From Monosiga brevicollis MX1 (taxonomy: Eukaryota; Opisthokonta; Choanoflagellata; Craspedida; Salpingoecidae): a DNA stretch of 64,000 nt. The notes beneath the pieces were generated by a model that saw only the letters and a list, made by a program, of their open reading frames with translations, was not told the DNA's origin and ran no database searches. Positions 57,526 to 64,000 of the stretch are shown here, piece by piece; position 1 is the first letter of the stretch, and every line of letters begins with the position of its first letter. The position numbers and the translations under genes are program-made. The stretch covers positions 350,441 through 414,440 of the forward strand of contig NW_001865069.1 of the NCBI RefSeq assembly GCF_000002865.3, written 5' to 3'.

Positions 57526-60500
57526 ATGGCTGGGAGGGGAGTGGGGGGTGGTTGGCGCGGTGGGAAGGTCGCACGTCTCCTGCTGCTGCGCTTTGTGCTG
57601 CTATTTGAGGTGGTGGTGGTCCTTTTCCGTGCGCAGGACGAGGTTGTGGCAGCCACGGCGGGTGTCGAGGTTGACGCAAAGCAGCCCACCGACGGTGATC
57701 GCGCGCGCGTCGCCGATCCCCGCACCTGGCAGGCCACGCCCTTACTGTCGACTTTGGATGGTGTACAAGCTGCTGCGGCTGTAGACATAGATCTGGATGG
57801 TGACCCAGATGTTGTGGCTGTTAGCAAGGCCAACAATCGGGTCGCATGGTTTCGAAACGACGGGCATGCGCGATTTTCCGAGCCCATTATTATCGGCGAA
57901 GCGGCACGTAGCGTACGTGCCGTGGCTGTGGCTGACCTGAATGGTGATGCTTGGCCAGACATTGCAGTCGCCTGCTTTTCGAGCAACAGCATTCTCTGGT
58001 ATGCCGCCCACGGCCTGGGCCGCTTTGCTGAGGCTCGTGTAGCTGTGGCAAACTTGGGTGGTCTGATTGACGTGGTCGCGGGCGATCTTGACCACGACGG
58101 CCATACGGATCTGGTTGGAGCTTCGTTCTACAACGACACCATCTTTTGGCTCCGCAATGACGGATCCGGTGCTTTTGGCAATCCCATCGTTCTATCAGAC
58201 ACTGCCGATGGAGCCATGGCAGTGCACCTGGCCGACCTGAACGGTGATGGTGCGCTGGACGTTATCGCGGCCAGTACCAACAACAATGCCGTGGTCTGGT
58301 TCCAAAACCAGGGCCACGCGCAATTTTCCAGCGCTCGAACAATTGACAACGAGGCGACCCTCGTGGAGGGTGTTGCCGCTGCGGATCTGAATGGTGACGG
58401 TGCCCTTGACATCGTCAGCGCACATCAAGGCAGTGGGACTGTCGCCTGGTACCAAAACCTGGGTGGCGGTGCCTTTGGTCCTGCACAGATTGTAACACAG
58501 AGCTTGACAGGCGCCTCGAGTGTTGCGGCGGCCGACCTTGATGCCGATGGTCACGTTGATCTTCTTGCAGCAAGCTACCAGAGCAACAGTATCCAGCTTT
58601 TCTGGAACCAGGGTCATGGCTCTTTCAACGCCACGCCTGCCGGCATGAACGTCCTATCCAATACCATCCGTGGGCCCCGCACCACCCTCCCCACGGACAT
58701 TGACCAGGATGGACGCCTAGACGTACTCATCAGCAGCAACTTCGATGATATGGTGGCATGGTATCGCAATCAAGCCACGCAAAACTTTTCTCAACCACAT
58801 GTCCTCATCCAGCGCAAATCTTTGGGACCTCGTATGGCGCTTCCCGTGGATGCAGATGGCGACGGTGATATGGATGTCTTGGTGCCCTGTCGCATGGCCA
58901 ATGAACTGTTGTGGCTGGAAAACCGAGGGGCTGGCCACTTTGCAGGCCGGGTTGTAGTTGCCACTGATTTTGACGATGCCCAGGGCATGGCGGTGGTTGA
59001 TGTCTGGGGCCATGGTGACCCCATTGTGGTCGGTATCAGCCCGCTAGAGAGTACAGCGCGTTTCTTTCAGCTGCAGACAGGTGGTCGGGTGACGCCGCTC
59101 ACATCCATCGCCGCTCTCATGGACGCATGGTATGTAACCGCTGCAGACTTGAATAACGATGGCCGCGACGATCTGTTGATCGTGCTCAACAGCGCTGGTC
59201 GCGTGGTCTGGCTTCCCAACGGTGCCGACGGAGGGCTTTTGACGGCGTCGCCTTTGCCGGTGACCAACAACGCCTCGGGTGTTAGAAGTGCATGTGCTGT
59301 GGACGTGGATCAAGATGGTTGGCTTGATATTGTCACTTCGAGCGGGGACGCGTTTGGTCTTGGTCCTGCCTGGTATCGGAATGAGGGGAATGGCAGTTTT
59401 GCCGCTGCTCGCTTCTTGTCAGGTGGGACAACAGAAGCTGTCGCATGGGTCACGGCCACTGACCTCAGCGGTGATGGTTTACCTGACGTACTGAGTGCCA
59501 GCCCTACCGGCGCCGAGGTGGTATGGTTTCGCAATTACGGCAATGGCTCTTTGGCTGCCGCCCAGAAAATCGACATCCTTGATGGTGCTACGTGTGTGCA
59601 AGTGGCCGATCTCGACGCAGACGGCTGGCCAGACGTTTTGGCTGCTGGGTTGCATGCGGGCACTGTGCGCTGGTACCGCAACTTGGGCAACGCTACCTTT
59701 GGACCCGGTGTTTCCCTGGTTACGGAACTGTCTGGTGTACGCACAATCTTTGCGGCCGATATCGATGGTGATGGAGATCTTGATCTGGTCAGCGCCAGAT
59801 ATGCGCACCATGAGGTCACTTGGTACGCCAATCCTCTGCTCAACTACACTGGGTCGGTTCAGGAAGAAATTACGACGACGGGACCGGCAGTGAAAGCCGC
59901 GCCGTCCTCGAGCACTCCGGGTGCTGTGCTCGCGCCTCGTGCAAGCACGACCAGGCCTGCACTGGTGGGAGGCGTAGTGGGTGGCCTCGTATCCCTGCTC
60001 TTGCTGCTTGGCGTTGTCCTGTGGCTTCGTGGGCAACGGCGGCAGCCTCGAACATTAAGTTGGCGTCGTGGGACTGTCAATCCAGCACTGAGCAGCAACG
60101 CCACGCTGCCCATGTCCGCTGCAGAGCAGATTGAGCTCTGTCTGCACCAATTCCAGGCCCAGCTTGCTCGCTCCGCAGATGCCACCACCCTTTCCGGACC
60201 TGCGATGCCGTTGCCCCCCATGACCTTGGTTATGTTGTACGTGGCTGTTGCCCTCCCGTTGTTTTTCGTGTTTTTTTTTTGTGCTTTTGGCCATCGATCC
60301 TGTGGTGCTCTGCAATCTATGTTTGGTTTAACTCATTCGTGCCCCCCCCCCCCCCCCTTTTTTTTTCTTTCTTTCCTCTATCTTTCTTGTGGGTGTCTTG
60401 TCTGAATCTGATAGAAGCTGGATTCGAAAAGGCCAGCTTTTGGGGCAAGGCCACTTCGGCCAGGTTTTCAAGGTACCTGTTGCCGCTTACTTGTTCTGCA

Positions 60501-62015
60501 CTCGTTTCTTAACTACCCGATGCCACGGTCTTAAACGTGTGAAGCTTTTCGACTTTGACCATCTTGTGTCCCCCATAACCCATACACAGGGACAGCCAGT
60601 GCAGCAAAAGGCAGGCCTTTTTGCCAGTGGCCAATCACCTGTGGCTCTTAAAACCTTTGAGAACATGGCGGTAGGATTTGGGATGTGTCGGTGGTTGTAG
60701 CATGGCCGAATGTCACAGGCGACCTGTCCCCACTGACTGGTATTAACGGCGTTGCTTCAATCATAGGTTGACGATGGCAAGAGCGTCCTGATGGAGGCGG
60801 CTTTGATGCACATGGCTGGGCGTCATCCGCACGTGGTGTCCTTGCTAGCCGTCGCGCGCGATTGGTACGGCTCGAGCCTGAGCTGCTTTCACGTGTTGGA
60901 CCCGTGTCAAGTGCTGCCCTTTAGCTCACCAACATCACGTGTTGCATTAGCTGGCCCGTTGCGCTAGTACTGGAGTACGCCGATCAAGGCGACCTTCGCA
61001 CGCATGTCCGCCGTCGGGCCAGCCACCTGCAGCTGGAGGATCAGGTGAGAATTGAATTGTATGATGCATGTTTGTAGCTCTGCATAGTCGATGATACCCC
61101 TGCCCGTGTGCTCACCATCTGCCAAATGTTTGAACCCTGTACGTCACCATGCCTGCCACAGCGAGCTTGGGTACAGCAGATTGTCAGTGGGCTCGCGCAT
61201 GTTCATGCCTGTGGCTTGGTACACCGGGATCTGGCCTGCCGGAACGTACTGCTTTTTTCAACGCCCAACAGTGCCTGCCCCACAGCCAAGCTAGCGGATT
61301 TTGGGCGTAAGTGTCATGTTGCTAGTGTTCTTGGAAGGGTGCCAGCCCCCTGTGTTCGGTACAGGATAGGCTCACCGACTCCCTGATGGGTGTAGTATCC
61401 CGTTATGTCGCGAACCACGAGGCGTACTACCGGGCAGCAGATCTCGATAACCTCCCGTTTCGATGGATGGCACCCGAGGCGCTGCGCCATGGCCGCTTTT
61501 CCACGGCCTCTGATACCTGGGCTTTGGGTGTGACCATCTGGGAGGTGAGCGTCGGCTAAAGCAACCGAAACGCGACGCCAGCATGCCTTTGTTGTTGACA
61601 TTTGGGTTGATTGGGCTTGATGCAGATATTTTCGGCTGGTCAGACACCATATGGCGCATTGTCGCTGTCACATGTGCTTGAGCTACTCAAGGCAGGAGGT
61701 CGACTCGAAACGGAAGCCCTTTCGCCAGATCTTCGCTCGTAAGGTTTCCTTTGGTGCAGAGTCTGGCACGGCTGCCTGCTTGCCCATGATTTTCAAGGAG
61801 GTTTTCCTCACCAAAAGTCATGTCGCCGCAGGCTGGTTTTGTCACTGTGGCGTTTGGCGCCTGAGCAGCGTCCCGACCTCGACCAGATTACCACGATGCT
61901 ACAGTGCAAACCCCGTGATACCTGTTCAACGCCCTCCTTTCTGGCTCTGAACCCAGTCTTTGAGACCATGGACAGCGATGGGCTGCCGTATGGGGAAGAG
62001 GAGAGCAGCCTCTAA
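57526..62015 (+). CDS. receptor tyrosine kinase with FG-GAP/VCBS repeat ectodomain
   Basis: Nine exons (57526-60236, 60415-60472, 60590-60670, 60767-60864, 60951-61044, 61162-61304, 61370-61544, 61626-61738, 61832-62015) close to 1218 residues. Signal anchor/peptide (LLLLRFVLLFEVVVVLF). Ectodomain ~80-800 holds about fourteen FG-GAP/VCBS units, each with a D-x-[DN]-x-D-G loop (DLNGDGALDVI, DLDADGHVDLL, DIDGDGDLDLV), a likely beta-propeller pair. Transmembrane ~811-835 (LVGGVVGGLVSLLLLLGVVL). Kinase: LGQGHFGQVFK, Lys944 in VALKTF, HRDLACRN (tyrosine-kinase type), ADFGL, RWMAPEAL, SDTWALGVTIWE, ending PEQRPDLDQI. No SH2. The short tail has one tyrosine (LPYGEEE). The DFG exon uses a GC donor. 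The large ectodomain is a single exon. Confidence 0.93.
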
Positions 62016-62234
62016 TTCATCAACTACCGCAATCAGCTGCCAACATGATATCGACAGTAACCGCTGAATGTTCTACAACAAGTTGTTCTGCATCAAAATT
62101 AAAGTATTATACATATAACAAAATTACTGCATCAACTGTTCCACCACGAACACAAACCCCAAACCAAAACATCTCCACCCTCAAGAAGGCGACATCGCGA
62201 TCAAAAGAGCAAAAGGCCTCAAGCGTCAGTCCGC

Positions 62235-62270
<36 letters not shown>

Positions 62271-62430
62271 CTCTCTCATGTTTTTCTCATGTGTGCAGTG
62301 GGCAGTGTGTGTGCAGTGGGCAGGAGCGGCGGCGGCAGGGAGATCAGGAAGAACAGGAACGGCAATAGGAACGGCAACAGGAACGGCAACAAGAACGGCA
62401 ACAGGGACGGCAACAAGAACAACTGGGAGG
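62016..62430. other. intergenic
   Basis: AT-rich receptor-kinase 3' flank (62050-62120), a GT run (62238-62267) and an (ACGGCA/AGGA)-type imperfect repeat (62351-62420) just before the next start. No gene recognised. Confidence 0.5.
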
Positions 62431-63016
62431 ATGAGGGACAAGTGTGGGGCCAGATGCGGCTGGCGCGGTGGTAGTGGTGTTGGATGGACCGTGTTGGGTT
62501 TGCTGGGCCTGTGCGTGGCTGTGGGTGTTGCTCAGAACGCGTCGCCGGCCTTGTCGACGAGCAACGGTGACGTGATTGTGGAGCTCAAGGCAGGCAAGGT
62601 GAGGCGATGCAGACCAGAGTATCGCCGCTTTGTTTATTGATTTAGGGTTTCTCTCTATCTCTCTGTTCATGTGCCGCCTTGACCACTCTCACCTGCGCTT
62701 GGTCGATCGCCGCCGTGGGACTGGCATGTGAAAACAAAAAAAAAAAAAAAAAAAACGCCATGGAATGCCGGCCATCCATACCACCCGGGCACGCACAAAA
62801 ACACAGCGTCTGCTTGTGCATCAGGGTTCGACTCCACCTGTGGACATTTTGGCGGTCCTCAACTCCTTGCAATCCTCGCTGACCGAGGCCCACGCCACCA
62901 TTCAGTCTTTGAATGAAACGGTTGTGGGATTACGCCAGGCAAGGCCAACATGACACACCTGCGCTTGAAAGGATGAATAACCCTTCAAGCATGTGTCAAA
63001 TCGACCACTCACGTAC

Positions 63017-63111
<95 letters not shown>

Positions 63112-64000
63112 CTGCCCCTACTGGTTGTCTGGCTGGGGTACAGGAGTTGTCCGAGACCCGAGCCGACGCTACAACTGAGCACCAGGCCGTCAATGTGGGT
63201 CTTCAAGCCATCAACCAGCAACTGGCCACGCTGAACGGATCCACTCAGGCCTTGGGCAGCAGCGTCACGCACGTGAATGAGCGCGTGGATCAGGTCAACG
63301 CAAGCAGCCTGGTCTTGCAGAGTCATCTGACCCAAGCCGGTGGACAGATCACATCCTTGGACGCACGCGTGAACAATCTCAACTTGACCCTGATGGATGC
63401 AAGCGCACACCTTGCGAATCTCTCTTTGGTTAAGGTGAGTGGCCGAGTTTTGTTTTCTCTATTTGGCTCCCCGTCTCCAGTTGATCGTGCCGATTTGCCT
63501 GCTCTGCCGCAGGCGGACAAGGACACCGTGATTGAAGCCATTGCCCTGAGCTCCGACTCCGCCCGAGCCTACGCCGATGAGGTTGCGGCAGGTGTGTTGT
63601 TTCTATTCTAAAAAGGCTTTGGTTGTTGGCGCTATCACCACCGCAACCACGGATCTTCGTTCCATGCTCCCAATTTGATGCTTTCCCTCGCGTCCACCAG
63701 TACTTTTTGTCAATCTCATCATCCGCCATTTTGGTTGCACGTCTGATTATGGCAGATGTGAGCGCCGAGGCAGCTGCCGCCCGTCTGGATCTGCTCAACA
63801 CCAGCGTGTACACTTCCTTAAACTCGCGCTTGTTGCAGTTGGAAGATACATTTGTAACCGAGGAGGACCTGGCTGAGGATCTCGACCAGGTCTTGATGGA
63901 AGTAGGCGAGACTCTTGATCGCAATCTCGAGTACGTCTATGGCAATCTCTCCCTCATCAATGCCACGTACGGTGGCTCGACCTTCCACGCCAATGCCGAC
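62431..64000 (+). CDS. secreted coiled-coil protein, 5' part
   Basis: Runs off the window. Exons 62431-62598, 62825-62938, 63144-63434, 63513-63591 and 63756 onward are in phase. Signal peptide (VLGLLGLCVAVGVAQ) then heptad-rich helical sequence: ILAVLNSLQSSLTEAHATIQ, GLQAINQQLATLNGSTQALG, SHLTQAGGQITSLDARVNNL, EDLAEDLDQVLMEVGETLD. Many N-glycosylation sites (NGST, NASS, NLTL, NLSL, NTSV, NATY) fit an extracellular rod. The second intron starts with GC in a good context (CAG|GCAAGG). It may be the stalk of a larger adhesive or receptor protein; the C-terminal domains are outside the window. Confidence 0.75.
62736..62755. repeat. poly-A tract in intron
   Basis: A-run of about 20 nt on the sense strand of the coiled-coil gene, inside its first intron. 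Confidence 0.9.
63017..63110. repeat. (GTT)n trinucleotide array in intron
   Basis: About 31 GTT units inside the intron before the exon at 63144. Open in all frames (poly-Val/Leu/Cys), hence false ORFs. Confidence 0.97.

Noticed and set aside
63009-63410. Poly-Asn, poly-Val, poly-Cys and poly-Leu open frames near 63 kb
   Set aside because: Translations of the (GTT)n intronic array.

Overview
This is nuclear DNA of an intron-rich, GC-rich unicellular relative of animals; a choanoflagellate such as Monosiga fits best. The genes carry several short introns (mostly about 70-150 nt, GT-AG with a few GC-AG). The content is opisthokont or holozoan: a transmembrane receptor tyrosine kinase, a septin, condensin II subunit G2, a RITA-like protein, an RA-PH adaptor, a DESI1 deubiquitinase-type protein, PRSS16-like S28 protease and NDUFA13. 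Three assembly gaps (N runs) and many long microsatellites are present. I saw no LTR, retrovirus-like, Polinton or other virus-like element and no CRISPR array.

Layout. 1-20.6 kb: 3' part of a SNF2/RING helicase-ligase (+), tRNA-Asp (-), COQ3 (+), two tandem EamA/DMT transporters (+,+), NDUFA13 (-), an RA-PH protein with a C-terminal tyrosine repeat ladder (+), an intronless trypsin-like protease (+), a second identical tRNA-Asp (+), and a membrane-anchored copine/RGLG-type VWA protein (+). 21-40 kb: a Pro/Ser-rich protein (-), a septin with an EF-hand-like N-terminus (-), a small one-TM protein (-) head to head with a small charged protein (+), 3-ketoacyl-CoA reductase (+), an EF-hand protein (-), a small heat-shock protein with heat-shock elements (+), a J-domain multipass membrane protein (-) and DESI1 (-). 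40-64 kb: S28 serine protease (+), a Pro-rich protein (+), NCAPG2 (-) head to head with a RITA-like protein (+), a PPxY protein (-), an unrecognised protein (+), a receptor tyrosine kinase with an FG-GAP/VCBS ectodomain (+), and the 5' part of a secreted coiled-coil protein (+) that runs off the window.

The genes are unrelated neighbours, as expected for a compact eukaryotic genome, not an operon or island. The points most worth a second look are the FG-GAP receptor kinase, the septin with an EF-hand-like extension, the repeat ladder encoded by phase-1 symmetric exons, the RITA-like protein, and the intronless cytosolic trypsin-like protease. Exon coordinates were derived by hand from splice signals, reading frame and remembered family sequence. 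They are firm where the phases close (COQ3, transporters, NDUFA13, copine-like, septin, KAR, DESI1, S28, receptor kinase, the 43-45 kb protein) and approximate elsewhere.
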